Shown here piece by piece: positions 1 through 7,030 of a DNA stretch of 25,817 bases. The DNA is from a virus. Under the pieces are notes generated by a model. It saw only the letters and a list, made by a program, of their open reading frames with translations, made no database searches and was not told the DNA's origin. Position 1 is the first letter of the stretch, and each line of letters starts with the position of its first letter. The DNA lies in IMG/VR virus record IMGVR_UViG_3300044729_001221, positions 1-25,817 of that record; one strand, 5' to 3'. Both the position numbers and the translations under genes were made by a program.

Positions 1-1
1 G

Positions 2-253
2 ATTGAAGAATATAATTGGCAAAGTAGATGCAATAAGATGTTGGCAAGCTTTATTAAAAGAGTTGGAATAAAAACTCTATACCCTAATGAAAAATATTTA
101 AATCAATTGCCTATACAAATCAAGTATGTTGGTAATGGATACTATTCAACAAGAAGCGGTGTTCAATTCAGCAAGAATGATCGTATTGATTATGTTCCGA
201 TGGAAGAATATGACGCTCTGATTCAAACAGAAAATTTTGTTGAAATCGGATAA
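2..253 (+). CDS. Hypothetical protein, 5'-truncated by window edge
   Basis: The reading frame is open from base 2 to a TAA at 251-253, so the gene probably begins before the window. An internal ATG at 38 would give 71 residues but has no SD in front of it. The visible 83 codons give a small mixed-charge protein with no membrane segment or cysteine motif. I do not recognise a family. It is followed by a 42-bp gap and a strong SD for the next gene. Confidence 0.6.
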   Translation: MEEYNWQSRCNKMLASFIKRVGIKTLYPNEKYLNQLPIQIKYVGNGYYSTRSGVQFSKNDRIDYVPMEEYDALIQTENFVEIG

Positions 254-295
254 TGACGACAACGCCATGCTACACTCCAAAATGAAGGAGGCATT

Positions 296-742
296 ATGCA
301 AACATTTTTACCGTATCCTGATTTCAGGGAGTCATTACAGGTTCTTGATTACAGAAGGCTCGGCAAACAGCGTGTAGAGACTTTTCAAGTTCTAAATATT
401 CTGTTAGGTCGTGCAAAGCCAAAGGTGAAGAAAGATGGCACACTGTATTACGGATGGGAAAACCATGTTGTTACTCGTATGTGGAGAGGTTATGAAGAAG
501 CAATGAAATTGTATTTCAATATCTCAGTAGAAGAATGGGTTAAGCGTGGTTATAACAATACAATGCAACTTGAGGTTGTGAATTATGATAAGCTAGTGAT
601 GCCTGATTGGTTTGGTCGTGAGGATATACATAAATCTCATAGACTCAAATTATCTTGGAAACAATGGGATTGGTATTATGATAAATTTGAAGATGTTACT
701 TCAGAACCATCTGAAGAACCAGAATATGTTTGGCCGGTATAA
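296..742 (+). CDS. Pyr_excise-family protein (MSMEG_6728-like, pyrimidine-dimer glycosylase superfamily)
   Basis: The 148-residue product opens with MQTFLPYPDF, then VLDYRRLGKQRVE at about residues 17-29. This is the signature of the small family usually annotated as MSMEG_6728 family or pyrimidine dimer DNA glycosylase (Pfam Pyr_excise, the T4 endonuclease V group). W54, H57 and the HKSHR stretch near residues 105-109 also fit. T4 endonuclease V uses the amine of Thr2 as nucleophile. Here residue 2 is Gln, so lesion-cleaving activity is doubtful although the fold assignment is good. The start is supported by an AAGGAGG SD 6-7 bases upstream. It begins a run of DNA-metabolism genes. Confidence 0.8.
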   Translation: MQTFLPYPDFRESLQVLDYRRLGKQRVETFQVLNILLGRAKPKVKKDGTLYYGWENHVVTRMWRGYEEAMKLYFNISVEEWVKRGYNNTMQLEVVNYDKLVMPDWFGREDIHKSHRLKLSWKQWDWYYDKFEDVTSEPSEEPEYVWPV

Positions 743-745
743 GAA

Positions 746-1045
746 ATGAAAAGAACAGAAAAAGAAGAAATTAAAAAAGATAAAGCAAAGCCTATTAAAA
801 ACTCTGGAAGAGGTTTTAGGAAAGGCGATGCAGAATTCCATGAGTTCTTGTTGGACTACAAGCACAATGGTGCTTCATTCACATTAACTCGCACAGCATG
901 GATTAAGATGAGAAAGGATGCTTGGAAACAAAATCATAAATATCCATGCATTTCTGTCGTCTTGGGCGAGGATTCGGATGTGAAAGTTGCTATTATCGAG
1001 TGGCATGTATTCAAAGAACTAATTAAGGACAGTGATTATGAATAA
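746..1045 (+). CDS. Small PD-(D/E)XK nuclease-like protein, Holliday-junction-resolvase type
   Basis: This 99-residue basic protein has GRGFRKGDAEFHEFLLDYKH at about 22-41, followed by a lysine-rich helix and a hydrophobic strand, CISVVLGE. The GD...DYK arrangement resembles the D...(D/E)XK core of small phage proteins annotated as Holliday junction resolvases or RecB-like nucleases. In those, a lysine-rich charged N-terminus precedes the motif. The ATG follows the upstream stop by 3 bases, and the 3' end overlaps the methyltransferase start. The family call rests on motif spacing only, so the biochemical role is inferred. Confidence 0.55.
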   Translation: MKRTEKEEIKKDKAKPIKNSGRGFRKGDAEFHEFLLDYKHNGASFTLTRTAWIKMRKDAWKQNHKYPCISVVLGEDSDVKVAIIEWHVFKELIKDSDYE

Positions 1046-2342
1046 ACCAACATATGGCTCTCTATTCGCAGGAGTAGGGGGTTTTGATTTGGGATTTGAC
1101 TCTGCTGGCTGGGATTGTAAATTCCAAGTGGAATGGGATAAGCATTGCCAAAGTGTTTTAAGAAGACACTGGGCTGATGTTCCTAAGTTTGAAGATGTAA
1201 GAGATGTAAAAGGCTCTGAGTTAACACCAGTTGATTTGATCTCGTTTGGTTCGCCATGTCAAGACTTATCAGTAGCTGGTAAGCGTTCTGGTCTAGAAGG
1301 AGAAAGATCAGGATTATTTTTTGAAGCAATTAGAATAATTAAGGAGATGCGTGATGCAACCAATGGACAATATCCAAAATGGGCAATCTGGGAAAATGTC
1401 GCAGGTGCCCTCACAAGTAATCAGGGGAATGACTTCGGGGAAGTCCTCAACCAAATGGCTAACATCGGGGCATTGGGAATTGAATGGCACATCTTGGATG
1501 CACAATGGTTCGGAGTCGCCCAGCGAAGAAGAAGAGTATTCGTCATCGCTAGTTGGGATCCTTCAGCCATTGCAAGAAGTGGAGGAAAAATATTATCTGT
1601 CCCAGAAGACAGCAGGGGGGATATTAAGAAGAGCAGAAAGAAAAGGAAACCTCCTACCAGAGCCTCTAAGAACGGCGTTGGTGAATCTATCTGGTACGGA
1701 CAATCAGGACATGGAAAGTGGTCAGAAGGGGGAATAACCCTTGCTGCTAGTGATTATAAAAGACCAGAGAGAAACTTTATTCTTGAGCCTTTTGTAAAAT
1801 CTAGGAGAGCACAAAATACACAAGATGATGAATCATGGGTAGACAATAGTGTAGCTCCAACACTTAATGCTTTTGACAATACCGGCGAGAGTCGTTCAAC
1901 TGTATTAATAGTTGATGGAACAAGAGTTAATGATGTTCGTATTTATGATGATGGAATAATGCCAACACTCAAGCATAGGATGGGTACTGGTGGTGGGCAA
2001 GTTCCTCTTATTGCTGAGGAAGTTGCTATACCAATTCAGGGAACAATCATTGGTCGTTCCGATACAGCAGGACCACAAGGAAAAGGTTTTGGTGATATTG
2101 GTGATCCTTCTTATACATTGGATACAGTCTCACAGCATGGCGTGATGACACCGGAATTAATATTAAGAAGATTAACACCATTGGAATGCGAAAGATTAAT
2201 GGGCTTCCCAGATGACCACACTAAGTTCGCAGATGATGGTAAGATTATTGCAGATACAAATCGTTACAAAATGTGTGGCAATGCTATTGCTTCACCAGTC
2301 GCTCAATGGATAGGAAAGGAATTGAAGAAATGGCTGATATAA
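1038..2342 (+). CDS. C5 cytosine-specific DNA methyltransferase
   Basis: This enzyme transfers a methyl group from S-adenosylmethionine to C5 of cytosine in DNA. Motifs appear in canonical order: I (SAM binding) FAGVGGFDLGF at 10-20, IV with the catalytic Cys in SPCQ at 72-75, VI ENV at 119-121, VIII QRRRR at 162-166, IX RRLTPLECERLMGFPD near 385-400, and X around CGNAIASP near 415. The 434-residue length is normal for the family. The region between VIII and IX holds the target-recognition part and degenerate PTL-containing blocks seen in phage Dcm proteins. I prefer ATG 1038 over GTG 1032 because AAGGAC lies 7 bases ahead of 1038. The start overlaps the previous stop. No restriction endonuclease partner is visible, so it looks like an orphan protective enzyme. 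Confidence 0.95.
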   Translation: MNKPTYGSLFAGVGGFDLGFDSAGWDCKFQVEWDKHCQSVLRRHWADVPKFEDVRDVKGSELTPVDLISFGSPCQDLSVAGKRSGLEGERSGLFFEAIRIIKEMRDATNGQYPKWAIWENVAGALTSNQGNDFGEVLNQMANIGALGIEWHILDAQWFGVAQRRRRVFVIASWDPSAIARSGGKILSVPEDSRGDIKKSRKKRKPPTRASKNGVGESIWYGQSGHGKWSEGGITLAASDYKRPERNFILEPFVKSRRAQNTQDDESWVDNSVAPTLNAFDNTGESRSTVLIVDGTRVNDVRIYDDGIMPTLKHRMGTGGGQVPLIAEEVAIPIQGTIIGRSDTAGPQGKGFGDIGDPSYTLDTVSQHGVMTPELILRRLTPLECERLMGFPDDHTKFADDGKIIADTNRYKMCGNAIASPVAQWIGKELKKWLI

Positions 2343-2650
2343 TCGTTGATGAGGAATTTTTAGCATCACAAATGGGTGATCGTGCTAAAGAATTTATTGA
2401 ATGTATGAGAATCGTACAGGATATTATTGATAATCCAGATCATTATGTTGGAATGCAAGCAATTAAGTATGCAAATGTATTAGCAGCTTATAGAACACAA
2501 ATGATTGTTAAATCACAGGCTTTCAAGAGGCGCTCAACAATTATGAGTGAGCAAGATAAGCTTGTTAATGATATTTGGAAAACAATGTATGAGGCATTGA
2601 CTGAAAATATCAATGCTCTCAAAATCTCAGGTAGAGGAACATATAATTGA
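2330..2650 (+). CDS. Conserved-looking hypothetical phage protein
   Basis: A 106-residue, mostly helical protein beginning MADIIVDEEF. The start at 2330 follows AGGAAAGGA and overlaps the methyltransferase 3' end by 13 bases. Upstream in-frame ATG 2273 lies deep inside the methyltransferase and is unlikely. It contains NPDHYVGMQAIKYANVLAAY, a helix that recurs in small phage proteins beside recombination nucleases. I cannot name the family. Its stop TGA overlaps the TTG start of the Cas4-like nuclease, so the two are probably translationally coupled. Confidence 0.75.
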   Translation: MADIIVDEEFLASQMGDRAKEFIECMRIVQDIIDNPDHYVGMQAIKYANVLAAYRTQMIVKSQAFKRRSTIMSEQDKLVNDIWKTMYEALTENINALKISGRGTYN

Positions 2651-3366
2651 AATCTTTAAATGCTTTAAGAAAGCCAAAAGAAGAGAAGATCTTAAAATCT
2701 CATGAGCAGATTACTGCTGAACTTCTAACAGCTATTGATCAAAACTTAGAAAAGAGAAATACTCCTACAATTAAAAAAGTAGGTGGTTTTCATCCAAGTT
2801 ATACAAATCAATGCCCTAGGTATTGGCATTATATTTTTGAAGGAACAGAAGTAACAACATCATTTCAGCCTCAGACTTATCGTATTTTTGATAATGGTCA
2901 TGCAGTGCATGAAAGGCTTTATAGTTATCTGAGAGAGATGGGCATTCTTGTTGCAGAAGAAATCCCGGTTACTCACGATGAACCACCAATTGAGGGGACT
3001 GCTGATGGTATAATTGATTGGTACGGACATAAACTGATAGAATTAAAATCAATTAGTGCCGAAGGTTTTCATTACAGACAGTTGTATCAAAAGCCAAAGG
3101 ATGATCATTACAGACAGGCTCAAATCTATATGCGCTGTCTTGATCTTCCAAGTGGATATGTTATATACGAAAATAAAAATAATCAAGAATTACTCCCTAT
3201 CTTTATTGAAAGGGATGAGGCTTTTATAGATAAGTTATTTAAGAAATATAACAAAATCTATGAAGACTTCAAAGAAGGCAATATGCCGACTCAGCCTTAC
3301 AAGAGAACATCTGCAAAGTGTGCGAATTGTGATTTGGCTGATAAATGCTGGTCAGGGGATGTTTAA
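2647..3366 (+). CDS. Cas4/RecB-like PD-(D/E)XK exonuclease with four-cysteine Fe-S site
   Basis: This 239-residue protein carries the full RecB/Cas4 nuclease signature: His85/His88 in NGHAVHER, Asp120 in EGTADG, ELK at 132-134 (the ExK metal and catalytic pair), and the QAQIYM helix at 157-162. Cys56 in the N-terminal region and Cys225, Cys228 and Cys234 near the C-terminus are spaced as in Cas4/AddB-type nucleases that bind a 4Fe-4S cluster. Such phage enzymes resect DNA ends for recombination and replication. No CRISPR array or other cas gene is visible, so a stand-alone recombination role is more likely. The start is TTG at 2647, with AGAGG eight bases upstream, overlapping the preceding TGA. 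Confidence 0.88.
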   Translation: MKSLNALRKPKEEKILKSHEQITAELLTAIDQNLEKRNTPTIKKVGGFHPSYTNQCPRYWHYIFEGTEVTTSFQPQTYRIFDNGHAVHERLYSYLREMGILVAEEIPVTHDEPPIEGTADGIIDWYGHKLIELKSISAEGFHYRQLYQKPKDDHYRQAQIYMRCLDLPSGYVIYENKNNQELLPIFIERDEAFIDKLFKKYNKIYEDFKEGNMPTQPYKRTSAKCANCDLADKCWSGDV

Positions 3367-3667
3367 AGAGGAAAATAGATTATGTCAAAACACAGACTGT
3401 TCTAAAGAATTTTCTGCAAAAGTTTACAATGCTATATATTGCAGTGCAGAGTGTAGAAGATTAATTACTAATAAAAAATTATTAGATAAATATTACGAAA
3501 ACAAAGCTAATAAAAGTAAAAAAAGAGTTTGTAAAACAAACTCATGTGGAACTGTATTGTCAAAATATAATAAAGAAAATATATGTGAGCAATGCAAAAA
3601 AGAAAGATATATAAAAAGACTTGTTTCTTGGGGTTATGACGAAGAAAAGCTAAGAAAAGAGGTATAA
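3359..3667 (+). CDS. Double zinc-ribbon hypothetical protein
   Basis: Translation from ATG 3359 gives 102 residues with two cysteine quartets: C9, C14, C28, C32 and C58, C63, C76, C79. The spacing suggests two small zinc-binding knuckles joined by a lysine-rich linker, as in nucleic-acid-binding phage proteins. The start is uncertain. Earlier in-frame codons exist inside the nuclease gene, but those residues would only repeat another frame of that gene. The 5' end overlaps the nuclease stop by 8 bases. The last codons contain a TATAAT element that may drive the RuvC-like gene. The function is unknown. Confidence 0.7.
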   Translation: MFKEENRLCQNTDCSKEFSAKVYNAIYCSAECRRLITNKKLLDKYYENKANKSKKRVCKTNSCGTVLSKYNKENICEQCKKERYIKRLVSWGYDEEKLRKEV

Positions 3668-3668
3668 T
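3663..3668 (+). promoter_or_regulatory. Candidate -10 box for a leaderless transcript of the RuvC-like gene
   Basis: A perfect TATAAT ends seven bases before the GTG at 3676, which is where transcription would normally start. That GTG has no well-spaced SD: the nearest purine run ends about 13 bases away. Leaderless mRNAs are common in Actinobacteria. I see no clear -35 element. Confidence 0.4.
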
Positions 3669-3675
3669 ATATCTT

Positions 3676-4251
3676 GTGAGTTTGAAGAATATTATTAAAA
3701 AAGAAAAGTGGAATAGGGTTCTTGCTATTGATCCGGCATCTCATTCCCTAGCTTGGGCAATTCTTTCTTATGACAAAGAGTTGATAGCAACTGGAAAAAT
3801 TGACTTAACAAAAGAAAAAGAGCAATCTCAAAAGTTTAATAAGATAAAGACAGAACTTCTTGAAGTTGTCAAATTGTATTCTCCAGATGTTGCTGTCATT
3901 GAGCAATCTGTTTATATTCAGAACTTTCAGACGAGCAGAATTATCTCTTACATCATAGGATTCACATGGGGGATCATTTCAGATCAATGTGACGCTATTG
4001 AGGATGTTAGCCCATTGATGTGGAAGCCAGCGATTGGTTATAAGAATGTCACCAAAAAAGATTCTGAGTACTTAGCCAAGAATGGCAAGAAGGGTACGGT
4101 GCAGGCCAAGATGAAGAATGAAAGAAAAGAAAGAGTAAGAGAAATAATATCTGTTGCTTTTGGTAAAGATACACCTGGACTTGAAGATGATGATATAGTA
4201 GATGCAATAGGAATTGGTCTATGGTATTGGAAGGTTAAAGGAAATGGCTGA
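3676..4251 (+). CDS. ruvC-like: RuvC-like Holliday junction resolvase
   Basis: The 191-residue protein has the RNase H-fold resolvase pattern. Asp19 lies in VLAIDPASHSLAWAIL (first strand), Glu76 in VAVIEQS, and acidic residues lie in LEDDDIVDAIGIGL near 169-182. These match the catalytic carboxylates of RuvC. Between them lie a conserved-looking strand and helix and a basic lysine-rich segment at about 121-155. The likely role is resolving recombination or replication intermediates before packaging. The start codon is GTG at 3676, directly downstream of a TATAAT box, so the message may be leaderless. The 3' end overlaps the following HTH gene. Confidence 0.85.
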   Translation: MSLKNIIKKEKWNRVLAIDPASHSLAWAILSYDKELIATGKIDLTKEKEQSQKFNKIKTELLEVVKLYSPDVAVIEQSVYIQNFQTSRIISYIIGFTWGIISDQCDAIEDVSPLMWKPAIGYKNVTKKDSEYLAKNGKKGTVQAKMKNERKERVREIISVAFGKDTPGLEDDDIVDAIGIGLWYWKVKGNG

Positions 4252-4540
4252 CGAACCATATAAACAAAAAGAATGGCTCTATGAGCATTATGTAAAAAAG
4301 AGAATGAATCTAACCGACATTTGCAAGGTTTTAAAGCAATCTTACAATGTTGAAGTTACACCACAGGCTGTCTACAACTGGTGTAAGAAATACGATCTTT
4401 TAAAGTTTAGAGGTAAGGGAAGAAACCTTGCTGCTACTGCTTTAAGAAGACCAAAATCCCCTTTACAACTTGAAGTTGAAAGAAGAAGAAGGGATGCTGC
4501 CAAGCTTAGAAGAAAGAAAAGGAAAGGACTTGGGCGATGA
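4244..4540 (+). CDS. Helix-turn-helix DNA-binding protein
   Basis: A 98-residue very basic protein. LTDICKVLKQSYNVEVTPQA at about 24-43 followed by VYNWCKKYDL forms a recognisable helix-turn-helix of the homeodomain-like or resolvase type. The C-terminal 35 residues are rich in Arg and Lys and should bind nucleic acid nonspecifically. ATG 4244 overlaps the RuvC-like stop and follows an AAGG. The gene after it starts in an ATGA overlap. It could be a small regulator or an accessory factor for the neighbouring resolvase. The sequence alone does not decide between these. Confidence 0.75.
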   Translation: MADEPYKQKEWLYEHYVKKRMNLTDICKVLKQSYNVEVTPQAVYNWCKKYDLLKFRGKGRNLAATALRRPKSPLQLEVERRRRDAAKLRRKKRKGLGR

Positions 4541-5292
4541 AAAGAAGCGTAACTGCTAGAGATATATCTACCTTTGCAAAGTTGGATATGGTTTACAATC
4601 AGATCAGAGTGATTGAAGCGAAACAAAATACAACGGAATACAAGTGTCTTGGTTCTGGTAAATGCTGTCATATTGGATTGGTTATTCCAATGACGGAGTG
4701 TGCAAATATTGCATTTAAATTAAACCAGCAATACTACTTGGTCATGGAAGATAAGGGTCAAGAAGAAGCTGATAAGTGGTTTAAAGGCATTGTTGATGGT
4801 CTTATTGATGCTATGTATGATGAAACATGGCAACATGGTGGAGAGTCAAAGAGACTTTGTGCTTTCTATAAAGGTGGTTGCACAATTTATGGATACCGGC
4901 CAATGGTGTGTAGAACATTTGGAACTATTACATCGGTAGATAATTACTGTCCAAGAATTAGAAATGCAAATGGAGAGATTGATCATTTTACTGGGGAACC
5001 AGTAAAGGCAATCATTAAGCAATATCAAGACTTGCTTGCAGAATATGCTAAAGATAAACATGAGAATTATGACATGACTGTTTATATGCCTCTTGGTGTG
5101 CTTAGCTTTTTGCTTTCAACTGAGGAACTACAGAAGTTAGCAGACGATACGGATCCTAAGTTCTGGGTAGGAACTTCAGGTTGGTTTAACTATCGTGTTC
5201 AATACACTAAGATGCATGGTTATTCTTTAGTCGAACTTAAAAAGTCGGCAGAAGCAGCAGGCAAAGTCTTAGCATTTGATCCAGAAGAATAA
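4537..5292 (+). CDS. YkgJ-type CxxCxxCC-like cysteine-cluster protein
   Basis: This 251-residue protein has CLGSGKCC at 37-44, then a second cluster, CAFYKGGCTIYGYRPMVCRT, in mid-protein and a following YCPR. This is the pattern of the YkgJ-type zinc- or iron-chelating cysteine cluster family (PF03692). The first cluster is slightly expanded: C-X5-CC instead of CxxC. The C-terminal part is helical without membrane segments. Members occur in bacteria and phages, and their biochemical role is poorly defined; metal binding is the safe statement. ATG overlaps the upstream TGA. Confidence 0.78.
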   Translation: MKRSVTARDISTFAKLDMVYNQIRVIEAKQNTTEYKCLGSGKCCHIGLVIPMTECANIAFKLNQQYYLVMEDKGQEEADKWFKGIVDGLIDAMYDETWQHGGESKRLCAFYKGGCTIYGYRPMVCRTFGTITSVDNYCPRIRNANGEIDHFTGEPVKAIIKQYQDLLAEYAKDKHENYDMTVYMPLGVLSFLLSTEELQKLADDTDPKFWVGTSGWFNYRVQYTKMHGYSLVELKKSAEAAGKVLAFDPEE

Positions 5293-5294
5293 TT

Positions 5295-6371
5295 ATGCAA
5301 ATAACTTGGAATGGTACAAGCCTTGCCCAAGAAAGAAATGAAGGCTATAAGGTTGCTGAAGATGAAATCTACAATGGTCTTATAAATCTTGGTTTGGATA
5401 TTGATAGAACAGTTGCAGTCCCTAGAGGTATGCGTAATCTTTTTGAATCTGGTCTATCACTAGGTTATGCAACAGATTACAATGAAGAAATAAAATCTGA
5501 AATTTTAATCAGCAACAGATTGCCCATTGACTATTCAAAATGCGATGGTTACAACATCGGCTTCTCATATTGGGAAACAAACAAACTTCCTAAAGATTGG
5601 GTAGAGAGAATGAATTCAATGGATGAGATTTGGACAACATCTGAATGGGCTAAGAATGTCTTTATCAATTCCGGTGTGTCTGTGCCTGTTTACGCTTTCA
5701 AACTTGGTGTCAATGATTATTTTAAACCAGTAAAGAGAACTAAGAAGTTTAATCAGTTCACTTTCCTAAGCATCGGATCTCCTTCAACCCGTAAGAACAG
5801 CCAGATGACCGTAGACGCTTTTTTAAAGCTGTTTGATGGCAAAGATAATGTATCTCTTCTTTACAAGACAATGGATGCCCCAGATGCCCGGATAAGAAAG
5901 AACGGTCAGTTAATGCCAATCTCTTCTCATAATCAAATTAAGATTGTTGATAGAGATTTGCCAATGAATGAATTGGCTGAGTTGTATGACTCAGTTGATT
6001 GCGTTGTTTATCCAACCAGTGGTGAAGGTTGGGGTATGTTACCATTCCAGGGTATTGCTAAAGGCATACCTACAATATGTACAAATGCAACTGCATGCAC
6101 TGAGTATGCAGATATGTCTGTTCCATTAGATTTCAATTGGGGAACGATGAACATTTCTGGAATATATCAAGACACTGGCACATGGGCAGAGCCAGATTTT
6201 GATGATTTATGTGATAAAATGTTATATGTATACAATAACTATGAAGAAGTTGCTGAGTATACATATAATAATGCAGTTCAAAATTATACAGAAATGAAAT
6301 GGGAAACTGTAGTAAAGGAATATCACAATAGATTATGTCAAATATCGAAAGATCTGAAGGAAAAACTTTAA
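5295..6371 (+). CDS. GT-B fold glycosyltransferase (GT4-like)
   Basis: The 358-residue protein has an N-terminal Rossmann-like half with YNIGFSYWETNKLP and DEIWTTSEWAK. Its C-terminal donor-binding half holds FLSIGSPSTRKN, VYPTSGEGWGMLPFQGIAKG and IPTICTNATACTEYAD. The EGWGMLPFQG stretch corresponds to the nucleotide-sugar site of GT4 enzymes. It is expected to act in the host cytoplasm on an unknown acceptor: modified DNA, a virion protein or a host surface glycan. It lies just upstream of the terminase genes, and the gene following it starts inside it with a 37-base overlap. Confidence 0.85.
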   Translation: MQITWNGTSLAQERNEGYKVAEDEIYNGLINLGLDIDRTVAVPRGMRNLFESGLSLGYATDYNEEIKSEILISNRLPIDYSKCDGYNIGFSYWETNKLPKDWVERMNSMDEIWTTSEWAKNVFINSGVSVPVYAFKLGVNDYFKPVKRTKKFNQFTFLSIGSPSTRKNSQMTVDAFLKLFDGKDNVSLLYKTMDAPDARIRKNGQLMPISSHNQIKIVDRDLPMNELAELYDSVDCVVYPTSGEGWGMLPFQGIAKGIPTICTNATACTEYADMSVPLDFNWGTMNISGIYQDTGTWAEPDFDDLCDKMLYVYNNYEEVAEYTYNNAVQNYTEMKWETVVKEYHNRLCQISKDLKEKL

Positions 6372-6916
6372 TAGAAAAACTAAAAGATGTGGAGGATGTA
6401 GGCACTCTGCATGTTAAAGGCTATTCAATGCATGAGATTGCATCATTAATGGCAATGAAAACCAATGATGTTAAGTTATACATTGAAGAATATAAGAAGA
6501 TTTTAAACAAGCAAGCAGAAGACGACCCATACTTCTTAGAAAGAGTCCAGTTTAATACCATCAAGGCTCTTCAAGAATTTGATCAATTAAGTAAAGAAGC
6601 TTGGGAAACAATCAATATTGCGACTGATCATGGCATGGTTCCAGCAAGAATCCAAGCAATTAAACTTGCCGGAGAGCTTGCAACTAAGAAGGCTCAACTG
6701 CATAAACTTCTGGGCGTTAACACTTCGGATGGGGAATATATCCAGAGAATGCAAAAAGCAGAAAATGTTAACCAGATCCTTTCTAGAGTTCTGCGAGATG
6801 TTATCTCAAAGCATCCAGAAATTGCTGATGCTGTGAGAAAAGAATTAGCAATAGCTTTTGAGATTATGGAGAAGGAAGAGGCTATTGATGTTGAGTCGGA
6901 AGAAGTTGAATCATAA
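6335..6916 (+). CDS. terS: Probable terminase small subunit
   Basis: A 193-residue helical protein. Residues about 27-55 (VKGYSMHEIASLMAMKTNDV and after) read as a helix-turn-helix, followed by long amphipathic helices and an acidic C-terminal tail. This architecture (HTH, central oligomerisation helices, acidic tail) and its position directly before the large subunit fit a terminase small subunit that recognises the packaging site. No direct family signature is recognised, so the call rests on context and fold. ATG 6335 lies inside the glycosyltransferase gene, and its SD (AAGGA) is about 15 bases away, so initiation may depend on coupling. Confidence 0.65.
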   Translation: MSNIERSEGKTLIEKLKDVEDVGTLHVKGYSMHEIASLMAMKTNDVKLYIEEYKKILNKQAEDDPYFLERVQFNTIKALQEFDQLSKEAWETINIATDHGMVPARIQAIKLAGELATKKAQLHKLLGVNTSDGEYIQRMQKAENVNQILSRVLRDVISKHPEIADAVRKELAIAFEIMEKEEAIDVESEEVES

Positions 6917-7012
6917 TTTGAGAATGCGTTTTTCGCTCTTACCTATTCATAAGATGAGAACGCAAAAATCGCCCTTACCTCATAATTTGAGAACGCAAAA
7001 ATCGGCTCTACG
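6911..7012 (+). repeat. Three 33-bp direct repeats between terminase genes
   Basis: Copies lie at 6911-6943, 6947-6979 and 6980-7012. Each begins TCATAA(T/G)(T/A)TGAGAA and ends in a CTTACC- or CTCTACG-like segment. The cores of copies 2 and 3 share GAGAACGCAAAAATCG exactly. In copy 1 the core is GCGTTTTTCGC, close to the same sequence on the other strand. The first copy includes the stop codon of the small-subunit gene. Phased repeats at this position could be terminase-binding (cos/pac) sites or operators. Both are inferences. Confidence 0.8.
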
Positions 7013-7030
7013 GTATTAGGAGAATAAAAA

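Noticed and set aside
1351-1737. 128-codon frame inside the methyltransferase gene
   Set aside because: It overlaps conserved motifs VI-VIII of the real gene in another frame, has no family signature and is explained by codon bias of the methyltransferase.
2647-3366. Cas4-like gene as part of a CRISPR-Cas locus
   Set aside because: No repeat-spacer array or other cas gene is present on either strand; stand-alone phage recombination nuclease is the simpler reading.
4038-4259. Minus-strand open frames (for example here and at 4372-4671, 15812-16030)
   Set aside because: They lie entirely antisense to well-supported genes, lack SD sites and have skewed composition expected of shadows.
6911-7012. 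Three short repeats as a CRISPR array
   Set aside because: The copies are adjacent or three bases apart with no spacers of array length.
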